A DNA stretch of 21,958 bases from JAAXXJ01 sp964412455 (GCA_964412455.1 CAYPOT010000062.1:1-21958); one strand, 5' to 3'. Counted from the first letter of the stretch, positions 7,674 to 15,098 are shown. Notes: a model not told the origin generated them from the sequence alone. Made by a program: numbers and translations.

Positions 7674-8663
7674 TTAGTCTCCCGGCATCTGGATGGTAAA
7701 GGTCGTCCCCTTGCCCGCTTCGGTCCGCACCTCGATCTTCCCCCCGCGCGCATCCACCAGCGCCTTCACGATCGAAAGGCCCATGCCGATGCCCGAACCG
7801 GTCCCGCGGAAAAAGCGTTCATAGATATGCGGGAGATGGGCCCGTCTGATGCCGGTCCCGGTATCCTTGACGGAGAAGACCATCAGCGTACCGGTGCGGC
7901 TCGCGATCAGCGTCACGCTTCCCGAACCTTGTATGGACCGGGCGGCGTTGTCCGCGAGATTCCCGATGATGCGGCTGACGCACTCGGGATCGCCCCGCAT
8001 GGCAAGCCCCGCCTCGCACTCGAGGGCATAGGTGACGTCCCGGTCGGTCACCGCCAGCCGCGTCTGTTCGATAATGCCCGAAAGCAACGGCTCGATCTGC
8101 AGCGTTTCCTGCCTGGGCGCGAGCGCGATCGCCTGGGCCCGGGACAACTGTTCCATGCTGTCGATGATCTTCGTGAGCCTGTCCGCCTCCCCGTAGAGCA
8201 ATTGCAGGAGCTCCTTGTCCGCGGGAACTTCGTCGTCGAAGATCTCTTCCAGCTCTTCCTGGACCACTTCATCGGACGTTCTGAGCTCTCCGGCTGCCTC
8301 GGATATAATCCCGGCAGACGCATCCACCTTCCCCTCGGGAGCGTCGGCAGAGAGAATCGCCCCTTCCGGCGCCGGCGCCCGTTTTTTTGCCGCCTTCTCC
8401 CGCGCGCGCGTCTCTCCTGCACCGGGAGCAGCTCCCGTGCCCCGGATGTTCCTGTTGATCATGAAGAGCAGCGACAGTGCAAGTCCCATCAGCAGCGCGA
8501 AGGCGCCGGCAAGCCGCGCGTTCGACTGGCCGGAGAAGAAGTCCTGGCCCGTCTGGCTGAAGTCCCCGATGTTCATGGCGTTGACGAACAGCATCACTGC
8601 CAGCGCGATGACAGCTATACCGGCGATCAGGATGCTTATGTTGGATCTGGAATTATTTGCCAT
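7674..8663 (-). CDS. Histidine-kinase-like protein with Gly in place of the phospho-acceptor His
   Basis: This 329-aa protein has two transmembrane helices (about 9-28 and 51-69) around a short external loop, and then an Ala/Lys/Glu-rich linker (about 75-118). The dimerisation region reads EAAGELRTS where kinases have VSHELRTP, so G125 stands in the phospho-acceptor position and the following Pro is Ser. The second helix (ADRLTKIIDSMEQLSR, 160-175) is normal. The ATPase domain is intact: N239 in the N box, DTGTG at 267-271, the F box IYERFFRG near 280-287, and GSGIGMG at 289-295. It may bind ATP and act as a phosphatase, a scaffold or a heterodimer partner rather than an autokinase; that is inference. 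ATG 8663 is chosen over TTG 8705 because the longer form only adds an unconvincing stretch. The ribosome binding site is weak (AAAGAG). Confidence 0.82.
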   Translation of the reverse strand: MANNSRSNISILIAGIAVIALAVMLFVNAMNIGDFSQTGQDFFSGQSNARLAGAFALLMGLALSLLFMINRNIRGTGAAPGAGETRAREKAAKKRAPAPEGAILSADAPEGKVDASAGIISEAAGELRTSDEVVQEELEEIFDDEVPADKELLQLLYGEADRLTKIIDSMEQLSRAQAIALAPRQETLQIEPLLSGIIEQTRLAVTDRDVTYALECEAGLAMRGDPECVSRIIGNLADNAARSIQGSGSVTLIASRTGTLMVFSVKDTGTGIRRAHLPHIYERFFRGTGSGIGMGLSIVKALVDARGGKIEVRTEAGKGTTFTIQMPGD

Positions 8664-8902
8664 AGTGCTCTTTTCTGAACGGTATAAGAAGAGGTCAAGC
8701 CCCAAGACAGGACTTTACCAAATTATGGCGATTGTTACCAGTGGAACTTTATGTCAGGTCTATCAGGAAGGGAACAGATATCTCATGACGGTGGGCTGAC
8801 CTTCGAGACAAAACGCAATGACCGGTCCAGGGAGCAAGGATGGCAGGCAGGAAATCTTAAGTCGAATAGAATTGACCTGACACTGAGATGCTATGATATT
8901 CG

Positions 8903-9307
8903 TCAGGAGAGAACGATCTTCCGGGCCCGGGCGGCGGCCAGGGGTGCGAAGAAGGTCGTGGCCAGGACTAGGAGCCAGAGACGGCCCCGGAACAGATCAA
9001 AATCCTGGAGCAGCACGTTCAGGGGATGGCCCATCACCAGAACGAAGAAGGTGAGCTCGAACAGCAGCGTCAGCACCAGCCAGCTTCCACCGACGAGCAG
9101 ACACTCCCGCCGCGTGGCAACGCCGAGCCGCTTGATGAAAAGCAGCGTGAGGCAGAAGATCAGGACGGACAGCGCGACCGAGCTGACGGCCCTGCCCGGG
9201 GTATCGCCCAGAACAGGCGTGAGCAGCAGGTCGCGCAGAGCGCCGTTCGCGACAGCGAGAGGGATGAAGAGGAGCCAGACGAGGAAGCTTCTGATAAGAT
9301 AGTGCAT
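8903..9307 (-). CDS. Four-helix conserved membrane protein
   Basis: This 134-aa protein has four predicted membrane segments (about 5-22, 42-60, 72-92 and 108-124), with short charged loops such as RRECLL between helices 2 and 3. The second segment is preceded by GDTPGRAVSS. It resembles conserved small membrane proteins of unknown function in proteobacteria; I cannot name a family. GGAGG lies 9 bases before ATG 9307. The gene has no close neighbour on its strand, so function cannot be inferred from context. Confidence 0.72.
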   Translation of the reverse strand: MHYLIRSFLVWLLFIPLAVANGALRDLLLTPVLGDTPGRAVSSVALSVLIFCLTLLFIKRLGVATRRECLLVGGSWLVLTLLFELTFFVLVMGHPLNVLLQDFDLFRGRLWLLVLATTFFAPLAAARARKIVLS

Positions 9308-9493
9308 GGCGGGATCCCTCCGGTTCAGTCGCGTGCTTCACGGAGACGTATCAATGAAAACGGCTGATGTCAAAATAGAAAACCTGAACCTGAGATAGTA
9401 CTATTGGCCGCGAGAACATTTCTTGCCGTTTTGAGGAGAATTTAGTTTCTTGGTTACTCCGACGTTTGACCCTATCGTCTCCATGGTTTTTTC

Positions 9494-10342
9494 TCACCAA
9501 TCCCCGCAATAATCGTACGCCTGCACATTGGTGAGCCTTTGTATATTTTCCCCGGTCTCGGACATCCGGTAGAGGTTTGCAAGCGCGTCAGCCTCTTCCC
9601 AGTCGCTGCTGCTGGAAAAAACGATCTCATGACCCGACCAGACAGGGGACGAATCATTTCCCCGCGCGGGAGGTTCGTACAGAAAGATGTCCCCGGTGTC
9701 CACATTGAGCCTGCGGAGGTGGGGCGTGTCCAGGTCAGAGCGAAAGATGAGCCATGCTCCGTCCGGAGACCAGGAAGGGTTCGCGTGCAAGGTGTCGTCC
9801 GTGGTGAGCTGCCGTTGTTCCCTGCCGGTCGGGTCCATGACCAGGATATGGGAAGATTTGGATCCCGGCGCGAACCAGACAAACGCGATCAGATCGCCCC
9901 GGGGCGACCACATCGGGTTCATGTGTTCCGATGGCCCGGTGGTAAGTCTGGTGAATCCCGTCCCGTCCATCGCGACGGTGTGGACCTGCTGGATCCCCTT
10001 CTCGTCGGCGCCGGCGAACACAAGCCTGCTGTCGTCGGCAGACCAGTCAACGCTGCTGATGTTGAGGTCGCCGGTCGTGATCTGGGCCGTTTTCCGGGTC
10101 GCAAGGTCCATAAGGAAGATATTGTACAGTCTCCGCTCGTGGTTCTTGGTGCTCACGAAGGCGATCCGGGTCCTGTCCTTGTTATACCGGGGCGCCGCGT
10201 TGTCGGCGTATACCCCGTTGGGCCCCGGGTTCATCGTGAGCCGGGTCTCATTCTTCCCGTCCGGGTCGATGGCATAGAGATCGTTGAACATCTCCTTGCC
10301 GTCCCCGTTGAATCGGGTAAATACGATGCGTGCGTTGTCCAT
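9494..10342 (-). CDS. TolB-like WD40/PD40 beta-propeller protein
   Basis: This 282-aa protein is built from repeated propeller blades. Several carry the PD40 phrase, as in YNKDRTRIAF, WSADDSRLVF, WSPRGDLIAF and WSPDGAWLIF, with recurring strand ends such as DPDGKNETRLT and DPTGREQRQLT. About six blades fit. It has no signal peptide, unlike periplasmic TolB, and no TolB N-terminal domain, so it is probably a cytoplasmic propeller of the kind used for protein-protein contacts. ATG 10342 is preferred because AGAGG lies 7 bases upstream; the frame extends 18 codons further without support. It is not near tolQRA or pal genes, so a Tol system role is not supported. Confidence 0.85.
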   Translation of the reverse strand: MDNARIVFTRFNGDGKEMFNDLYAIDPDGKNETRLTMNPGPNGVYADNAAPRYNKDRTRIAFVSTKNHERRLYNIFLMDLATRKTAQITTGDLNISSVDWSADDSRLVFAGADEKGIQQVHTVAMDGTGFTRLTTGPSEHMNPMWSPRGDLIAFVWFAPGSKSSHILVMDPTGREQRQLTTDDTLHANPSWSPDGAWLIFRSDLDTPHLRRLNVDTGDIFLYEPPARGNDSSPVWSGHEIVFSSSSDWEEADALANLYRMSETGENIQRLTNVQAYDYCGDW

Positions 10343-10400
10343 GGGAAAACCTCTTTCACTGCTCAGGGTCAAGGTCATGCGGCTTGACCGTATCACTTCC

Positions 10401-10440
10401 TACAGGGTACAGGGTTCAACCTAAAGGGGGTCCGACCCCT
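10401..10440. repeat. Short tandem ACAGGGT repeat and GGGGT-CCG-ACCCC hairpin
   Basis: TACAGGGTACAGGG is followed by AGGGGGTCCGACCCCT, a 5-bp perfect stem with a 3-base loop plus weak outer pairs. The hairpin wording resembles small dispersed intergenic repeats of GC-rich genomes. It lies between the propeller gene and the methyltransferase remnant. Confidence 0.4.
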
Positions 10441-10479
10441 GAGGGGCAGGCTTGACATATTGACTTTCCCGCCGTCGAC

Positions 10480-11312
10480 CTACTTCCCTGGTTTCGTTCC
10501 GATCGCGAACACCACACCCACGTCCAGCCAGATCCCGTCCTTCGTCGCAAGCGCGGCCACTTCCCGCAGATGGTCCCTCTTGAACCTCTCCTGGTCCTCC
10601 TGCGGGACCCGGGCCACCAGCCTGCGGAACCCGGCGTTCCAGACCACCTCCCACCACGCCTCCGCGTTGTTCAGAAAGTAGCCCACGTTCCTCAGTTCCA
10701 CGCGGACGTCCCCCATCCCTGCCTTCCCGAAAAGTTCTTTGCAGCCCGCCTCGGTGGCGATGCGCTTCCAGGTCGGCGGAGGAGGCTCGACGCCGCAGCC
10801 TGACAGTCCTTTGACAGCAGGTCCTTGAGGGGATGAAAGTAGCTTTCCTGAAACCCGGAGATGGCGACCTGCCCACGCGGCCTGACCGCATCGGCGATGT
10901 GCGAAAGCTGGGCATCCATGTCCGTGGCAAAGAAGATGCCGAAGGAGCAGACCGCGGCATCGAAGCTGCCCGCGGGAAATCCAAAATTTTGCATGTCCCG
11001 TTCGAGAAACTCCACATTGCGGACGTTCAGCGAGGCGGCCTTCCTGGCCGCCTGGTCCAGCATGCCCGGAGAAAAATCCACGCCCGTCACGCGGCCCCGG
11101 GGCAGGCGGGCGGCCACGGCCAGCGCCGCGTGGCCCGTGCCGGTGGCGACGTCCAGCACGGTCTCTCCGCCCCGGAGATCGAGACAGGCGGCGAGGTGCC
11201 TGGCGCTCTCGGGAAAGAACCGGAGCGCATTGTTGTCGTATCCGGCCGCGACAGTGTCGAAGGTCTCCTTGAGCATTGCCTTCTGTTGCTGTTCGTTCAT
11301 TGTTGTAACCAT
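10480..11312 (-). pseudogene. SAM-dependent methyltransferase (UbiE-like), split by a frameshift
   Basis: The N-terminal part, 11312 to about 10809, is a class I methyltransferase: MLKETFDTVAAGYD, motif I VLDVATGTGHAAL, and GVDFSPGML. After LLSK the frame turns into low-complexity Ser/Arg-rich sequence. A second frame beginning at 10809 continues the protein convincingly (SGCGVEPPPPTWKRIATEAG, then the tail to TAG 10480). A single missing base near 10809-10800 explains the break. Joined, the protein would be about 277 aa, normal for the family. It is either a true pseudogene or a sequencing/assembly error; intact coding on both sides favours a recent or artefactual event. Neither ATG 11312 nor ATG 11300 has a clear ribosome binding site; the sequence before them is AT-rich. 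Confidence 0.8.
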
Positions 11313-11420
11313 TAATTAAGAATTAAAAAACAATTTGACTTAAGAAAACAGAAAGGCTTTTCTTCCTTCTTTCTTCTTTAAATATCTTAATTCTCACCTT
11401 GTTGTACCCTGAACGCAGGC

Positions 11421-11624
11421 TCAGCCGCGCACCCGCTTGAGGGTGCCGTTGTTGATCATCTCGTGGAACTGGGCGAGCAGGGCGGTCTCTTCCTTGTCCA
11501 GATGGCCGTCGGCCTGCGAATGGTTCATGATCTGCTGGTACTCGTCCGGCGTGATCTCGAGGTCGCTGATGGCGGCGTTGATGATCTCTTTCAGGCTTGT
11601 GGCGGACTTGCTTGGTTTTTCCAT
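11421..11624 (-). CDS. Small acidic protein with an EF-hand/TerB-like stretch
   Basis: This 67-aa protein is preceded by AGGAGG 6 bases before ATG 11624. It is largely helical, with a loop SQADGHLDKEE (about 36-46) that resembles an EF-hand or TerB-like acidic turn between two helices (LEITPDEYQQIM before it and ALLAQFHEMI after it). Its C-terminus is basic (KRVRG). I recall similar short proteins in Geobacter-type genomes but no function. It lies alone between the methyltransferase remnant and the SDR gene. Confidence 0.7.
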   Translation of the reverse strand: MEKPSKSATSLKEIINAAISDLEITPDEYQQIMNHSQADGHLDKEETALLAQFHEMINNGTLKRVRG

Positions 11625-11912
11625 GTTATTCCTCCTTGAAGGGTTTTCCCGAAGGCCCGCGCCTCCGGTTCATTTCTCCATCATCGTCCTGCTTGCATGG
11701 TTCTTCCAGGCACTGTCTGCTTCCGGCTCCTCTGGCCCTGCCGGCTCTTTGTTCACGGCGATCGATCCTATCAGACCGCGAAGGGTCAAGGGTTCCTTTG
11801 AGAAGCAAGATACCGTAAGTAAAAAGCATGCATTACGAATTAAAATGGCAGGTACGAAACAACCGTTGTCCATCCTGTGGTTTCCGGAAGCCGCATGAGC
11901 GGCACTGCGCGG
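11625..11912. other. Intergenic region, nothing recognised
   Basis: This 288-bp stretch separates the 67-aa gene from the SDR gene. Short minus-strand frames here look random, and I see no repeat or RNA. Confidence 0.5.
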
Positions 11913-12683
11913 TCATGTCCGCAGGCCGGTACTGCCCTTTCCCATGATGGTGATCATCGTCTTTCTGCTCATCAGCCTCGTGTTCAGGAACGTCAGAAAA
12001 CTGTACAGCGGGCCGCTGATGACCGTAGGCGCTTTCCGGGCCTTGAGCGCTGCCAGCGCTTTCTTCACCACGACCTCGGGTGGATAGCTCCGCATGGCCT
12101 GGGCCGCCACGGTCCTTCCGGCCGCAGCCACGGCCTGAAAGTTCGTGCTCGTCAGGCCCGGGAGCAGGGCCATGACATAGACACCCCGGTCCTTGTGCTC
12201 ATACCACAGGGACTCGGAGAAGTTCGTGACGAAGGCCTTGGTCGCGGCGTACACGGCCCCTCCCGGATAGGTCAGGAGGGACAGGGCGGACGAGACATTG
12301 ATCAGCGCGTCACCGGACACGGCCTTTTTCAGGAACGCGTGGGAAAGACGCACGAGGGCATTCATGTTCACGGCCATGAGGTGTTCCTGCTTTTCCAGGG
12401 GGACCTCCACAAAACGGCCGTAGATGCCGTAGCCCGCGTTGTTCACCAGCAGGGCGTAGCCCGTGCTCTCCACGTCGTCCGCGACGCTCTGGAGCTGACC
12501 TGCGTCTGCCAGGTCCGCCACCAGGATGCGATTACCGCTGCCGAGTTCCTTCACCAGGTCCTGCAGTTTGTCCTGGGAACGGGCAACGCAGGTGACGGCA
12601 TACCCTTCCCGCGCCAGCTGCCTGGCAAAGACGGCCCCGATCCCGCTGCTCGCCCCCGTGACCATCGCTGCTTTGTTCTTCAT
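11913..12683 (-). CDS. Short-chain dehydrogenase/reductase
   Basis: This 256-aa protein is a classical SDR. It has the cofactor motif TGASSGIG at 9-16, NNAG at 81-84, catalytic N108, S132, and the YXXXK pair Y145/K149, followed by PG at 175-176. The absence of an acidic residue after the second strand and an Arg there (VARS) hints at NADPH preference; this is inference. The C-terminal extension is hydrophobic (ISGPLYSFLTFLN), as in SDRs that act on lipophilic substrates. ATG 12683 is preceded by AAGGGGA about 9 bases away; a longer frame upstream runs into the zinc-finger gene. It follows that gene by 20 bases, so the two are probably cotranscribed. Confidence 0.9.
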   Translation of the reverse strand: MKNKAAMVTGASSGIGAVFARQLAREGYAVTCVARSQDKLQDLVKELGSGNRILVADLADAGQLQSVADDVESTGYALLVNNAGYGIYGRFVEVPLEKQEHLMAVNMNALVRLSHAFLKKAVSGDALINVSSALSLLTYPGGAVYAATKAFVTNFSESLWYEHKDRGVYVMALLPGLTSTNFQAVAAAGRTVAAQAMRSYPPEVVVKKALAALKARKAPTVISGPLYSFLTFLNTRLMSRKTMITIMGKGSTGLRT

Positions 12684-12703
12684 GATCGCATTCCCCTTTC
12701 TTC

Positions 12704-12892
12704 TTACTTCGGCACTTTTTTCGCGCCCCGGCACCGGGGACAGACGCTGGTCCCCCGTCCGTGACAATCCTGACAGGGACGCTGAGCTGCGTTGCCGCTG
12801 GGCTGCCTTCCCTGCCCGTGGCAGACAGGACACGCTATGGCGCCTTTACCGCCGCATTCCGGACATATGACCGTTGCTGTTGAATCTGACAT
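12704..12892 (-). CDS. DnaJ-type zinc-finger mini-protein
   Basis: This 62-aa protein is almost only four CXXC units at C10/C13, C21/C24, C40/C43 and C51/C54, each followed by GGKG, HGQG, HGRG or RGAK. This is the CXXCXGXG repeat of the DnaJ central domain, which binds two zinc ions, but no J domain or substrate-binding domain is present. ATG 12892 is preceded by GGGGG 6 bases upstream. It probably acts as a small zinc-dependent chaperone-like or binding protein. It sits 20 bases before the SDR gene, suggesting joint expression. Confidence 0.78.
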   Translation of the reverse strand: MSDSTATVICPECGGKGAIACPVCHGQGRQPSGNAAQRPCQDCHGRGTSVCPRCRGAKKVPK

Positions 12893-12963
12893 GAGAGACC
12901 CCCGCACTACAATTAGGAATTAAGAAATTTATTCCAAAACCTTACACCTGTATTTTTATCATC

Positions 12964-13380
12964 TCATTTCTTGCTTTTTCCTTTTTTAAAGTCGCTCATC
13001 GAAACGACCTGTTTGGCGTCACCCTGCCCGGCATCCGCTCCGGGAGTCGCGGCAGGTCCCATGCCGCTATCGCTCCTGATAAACTGTACGCCTGCTTCAC
13101 GGGAGAGCACTCCCAGGAGATCGTCATGATGGATAAAGAGGTCTTCCTTGCGCGCGCCGAAGGCGAGCGTGCAGGTGAGGTTTCCCTCAGAGTCCCATTC
13201 CAATTTATTATTGGTCTTATTATTAAAGACCAGGACCAGTCCCTGTTTCATCTCCTCTTCAGTAAATCCGCGTTTGCCGATGCTGGTGTTGCTTGAATAT
13301 TTTACCAGGAGATAGACGCTTCCAAAATCATTCCAGATATCGTAGAACAGCTTTTGCAGATAGGCAACCTGTTTTTTCAT
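12964..13380 (-). CDS. SspB-like protein (possible ClpXP adaptor)
   Basis: This 138-aa protein opens with helix KQVAYLQKLFYDIWND, then strands LVLVFNN and LTCTLAFGARKEDLFI, and the helix DDLLGVLSREAGVQFI. Order and spacing follow the SspB fold, in which a strand pair (NARFGG in E. coli) and a helix near AIYARENG form the SsrA-tag binding surface. The tail is Ala/Gly-rich and then basic (DFKKGKSKK), as in SspB, where the last residues bind ClpX. If correct it would deliver tagged proteins to ClpXP; the ssrA gene lies 1.7 kb away. Identity is low, so this is a tentative fold-level call. ATG 13380 has only a weak ribosome site (AAGGA at 13 bases). Confidence 0.55.
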   Translation of the reverse strand: MKKQVAYLQKLFYDIWNDFGSVYLLVKYSSNTSIGKRGFTEEEMKQGLVLVFNNKTNNKLEWDSEGNLTCTLAFGARKEDLFIHHDDLLGVLSREAGVQFIRSDSGMGPAATPGADAGQGDAKQVVSMSDFKKGKSKK

Positions 13381-13812
13381 GGTGACGGGACATCCTTTTC
13401 TTCTTCTTTCTTCCCGGTTCAATCCCTGGAGGAGCATAGCGTCAGCACCTGCGGCTGGACCTTCACCTCTCGTTCTTCGAATTGCGCCCGGCAGAGGATC
13501 TCTGTAAACATTTACCGGGATCGATGCATAACAAAAACTGTACTACAGGTATCCGCAAATGTCCAGAAAAGAGATGGGTGATGACCAGGGTATTCAACTG
13601 CGAAAAAAATAAGAGCTGGCCTACACGCGCGTTGCGAAAGCGTTCTTGCAGGGAGAGCTAAGGGTCACCCATTGATTCTCCAAATCAGGGCACGAGCAGG
13701 TTGAGGGGTACGTCATGGCGGGCGCAAAGAGGAGGAAACTCAAGATAGAGGCCACGTTTCGATACAACGACCTTAGATATGTTCGAAATGCTATTTGTCG
13801 GATCTCGAATGG
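13381..13812. other. Intergenic region, nothing recognised
   Basis: This 432-bp stretch separates the SspB-like gene from the toxin-antitoxin cluster. Plus-strand frames here are shadows or random. It may be the far boundary of the AT-rich block, but I see no second copy of the tmRNA 3' end in it. Confidence 0.5.
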
Positions 13813-14055
13813 TCAAGCCACCTTGAATGTCTTTCCGATCTGGATGAACTTCTCAACATTATCTTCACGTAGTTTTTTTCTGATCTCGTCAAAACGGGAG
13901 ATGTCATCGGGAGTATACAACCGCTCTCCGCAATGAAGGCAAACTTCGGCCTTCACTCGAATCAGGGCGGTATTGCTTCCACCCATCAAGACCTTCTCGG
14001 AATCTTTTTCGATCAATTCACCGCCGCACACAGGGCATTTATCAAAGAGTTTCAT
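13813..14055 (-). CDS. YgiT-type zinc-finger antitoxin
   Basis: This 80-aa protein has C7/C10 and C39/C42, the zinc ligands of YgiT/MqsA N-terminal domains, and then a helix (DDISRFDEIRKKLRED). The DNA-binding HTH domain of full MqsA is absent, as is usual for the short YgiT family. Its ATG 14055 overlaps the TGA of the upstream DUF4258 gene (ATGA), and GGAGG lies 5 bases before it, so the pair is translationally coupled. The order toxin then antitoxin matches known DUF4258-YgiT modules. It should bind and neutralise the partner. The gene is the last of the four-gene cluster. Confidence 0.85.
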   Translation of the reverse strand: MKLFDKCPVCGGELIEKDSEKVLMGGSNTALIRVKAEVCLHCGERLYTPDDISRFDEIRKKLREDNVEKFIQIGKTFKVA

Positions 14056-14369
14056 AGTTTCCTCCGCTGCTTCCCGTCTATCCACCGCTCAGGATCAGGC
14101 CGGTACACGGTAATCAGGACAGACGCCTTTGTTTCGACATTATACGCCCAAACGCTGTGAATGGGCTCACCGTTCTTGTTCTTGCCGTATATCAGGCAAC
14201 TCGGGTACGGCTTATCATCGGGATACTGTTCGATGATCTCGCCTCCCCTGACGGCAGCATAGATTTCATCGAACGTCAAGCTATCGTTGTATGCCTCTTC
14301 ATCGGCATGATCGGACACGCGAAACGCTTTTGCATTGACACTCTCGGCTATTTGCTGTATCTGAAGCAT
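14052..14369 (-). CDS. DUF4258 family toxin
   Basis: This 105-aa protein shows DUF4258 features: an N-terminal SDHADEEAYN with H21, the helix LTFDEIYAAV, the strand run YPSCLIYGKNKNGEPIHSVWA, and a C-terminal ITVYRPDPERW. DUF4258 proteins resemble RelE/MqsR-fold ribonucleases and are coded with YgiT-type antitoxins, as here, where the downstream gene overlaps by four bases. A role as an mRNA-cleaving toxin is inference from the family. ATG 14369 is 12 bases after the stop of the 58-aa gene. AGGG 10 bases upstream could be its ribosome site. Confidence 0.82.
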   Translation of the reverse strand: MLQIQQIAESVNAKAFRVSDHADEEAYNDSLTFDEIYAAVRGGEIIEQYPDDKPYPSCLIYGKNKNGEPIHSVWAYNVETKASVLITVYRPDPERWIDGKQRRKL

Positions 14370-14381
14370 TCGTTACGATCC

Positions 14382-14558
14382 CTATCTCACCGGTCGATCT
14401 TCCTTCTCAACCTGGGCAGTCGCCCTGATGTTGCCTAATCGCTCCTCGTAAATCTCATCCCGATTGAACGAATACCCCTCAGGAAGGGCAATCGAGTGTT
14501 TCGCGGCTTGCTGCATAAACAACTTCTTGTCATTTTGCGATCTTCTCGTGTTTACCAT
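14382..14558 (-). CDS. 58-aa unassigned protein in the toxin-antitoxin cluster
   Basis: The frame runs from ATG 14558 to TAG 14382. It is highly charged at both ends, with a middle phrase LPEGYSFNRDEIYEERLG that looks structured, and a helical N-terminus DKKLFMQQAAKH. AGGG lies 7 bases before the ATG. It is packed between the 75-aa gene (13-base gap) and the DUF4258 gene (12-base gap), which makes it very likely to be translated. It may be an antitoxin-like partner of the 75-aa protein, but no family is recognised. Confidence 0.62.
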   Translation of the reverse strand: MVNTRRSQNDKKLFMQQAAKHSIALPEGYSFNRDEIYEERLGNIRATAQVEKEDRPVR

Positions 14559-14571
14559 GCTTTTTCCCTAT

Positions 14572-14799
14572 TTAAGGATGCTGTTTCTCAAGCTGAGCCG
14601 CCCTTATATAAAGATCGGCGACGCGTTTGCCTTTCAAAATGCTCTTTCTGATTTTCGTGTAATCTCCGAGCCCAGCTTCACTTTGCATATTAAATCGCGT
14701 TGCATTGACAAGCCCAAGACCGCTTACCAACGCTTCCCAGCCAGCCTCTCTTAATGTGCGCCCACGCAGAGATTTATACTGAGGCTTGAGCTTCTGCAT
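14572..14799 (-). CDS. 75-aa unassigned protein heading the toxin-antitoxin cluster
   Basis: ATG 14799 gives 75 aa. The core TLREAGWEALVSGLGLVNAT and the later EAGLGDYTKIRKSIL resemble small conserved proteins of cyanobacteria and Desulfobacterota that I cannot name. The N-terminus is basic. There is no ribosome binding site, but a -10 (TATTCT) ends 7 bases before the ATG, so the message may be leaderless. It is followed by the 58-aa gene after 13 bases. Together the two look like a second small-protein pair ahead of the DUF4258/YgiT pair. A toxin or antitoxin role is possible but unproven. Confidence 0.6.
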   Translation of the reverse strand: MQKLKPQYKSLRGRTLREAGWEALVSGLGLVNATRFNMQSEAGLGDYTKIRKSILKGKRVADLYIRAAQLEKQHP

Positions 14800-14805
14800 A
14801 AAAAT

Positions 14806-14835
14806 AGAATAACATGATTCATTACACGATGACAA
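14806..14835 (-). promoter_or_regulatory. Sigma70-type promoter of the four-gene cluster, predicted leaderless
   Basis: TTGTCA (5/6) and TATTCT (4/6) are 18 bases apart on the minus strand. The expected start site falls on the A of ATG 14799, which has no ribosome site. Confidence 0.5.
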
Positions 14836-14958
14836 GCGACAAATACAATCTATAAGTACCGCTGCCTCGTCCTGTGTTTGAATTCAAATAACACCATTGA
14901 ACAGTTTGTCCAACCACTTGAATTACTTTCACTACTTGCTATGCGACCTGATTCAACA

Positions 14959-14978
14959 TACCCCCATAAGTACCCCCA
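14959..14978. repeat. Pair of TACCCCCA direct repeats beside ssrA
   Basis: TACCCCCA occurs at 14959-14966 and 14971-14978, a 12-base period. Similar G-runs (TGGGGGTA) occur near tyrosine-integrase attachment sites as arm-type sites. The copy number of two makes this suggestive only. Confidence 0.4.
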
Positions 14979-14993
14979 ACCTGTGCCTGCTGG

Positions 14994-15031
14994 AAAACAA
15001 AAAGAGCTAAATCTTTTAAGGACTTAGCTCT
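14994..15031 (-). terminator. Rho-independent terminator downstream of ssrA
   Basis: On the minus strand AGAGCTAAGTC pairs with GATTTAGCTCT (11 positions, one G-T) around a 7-base loop, followed by TTTTTGTTTT. It lies 68 bases past the tmRNA 3' end and should end the tmRNA transcript before the small-protein cluster. Confidence 0.75.
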
Positions 15032-15098
15032 GGTCCCCATCTGCGTTCGATGGAGACTTTCGGAAAAATCAATATAACACTGTAATATCAAATAGATA

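Noticed and set aside
11877..12764. A 295-codon plus-strand frame
   Set aside because: Antisense of the SDR gene, which has all catalytic motifs on the minus strand.
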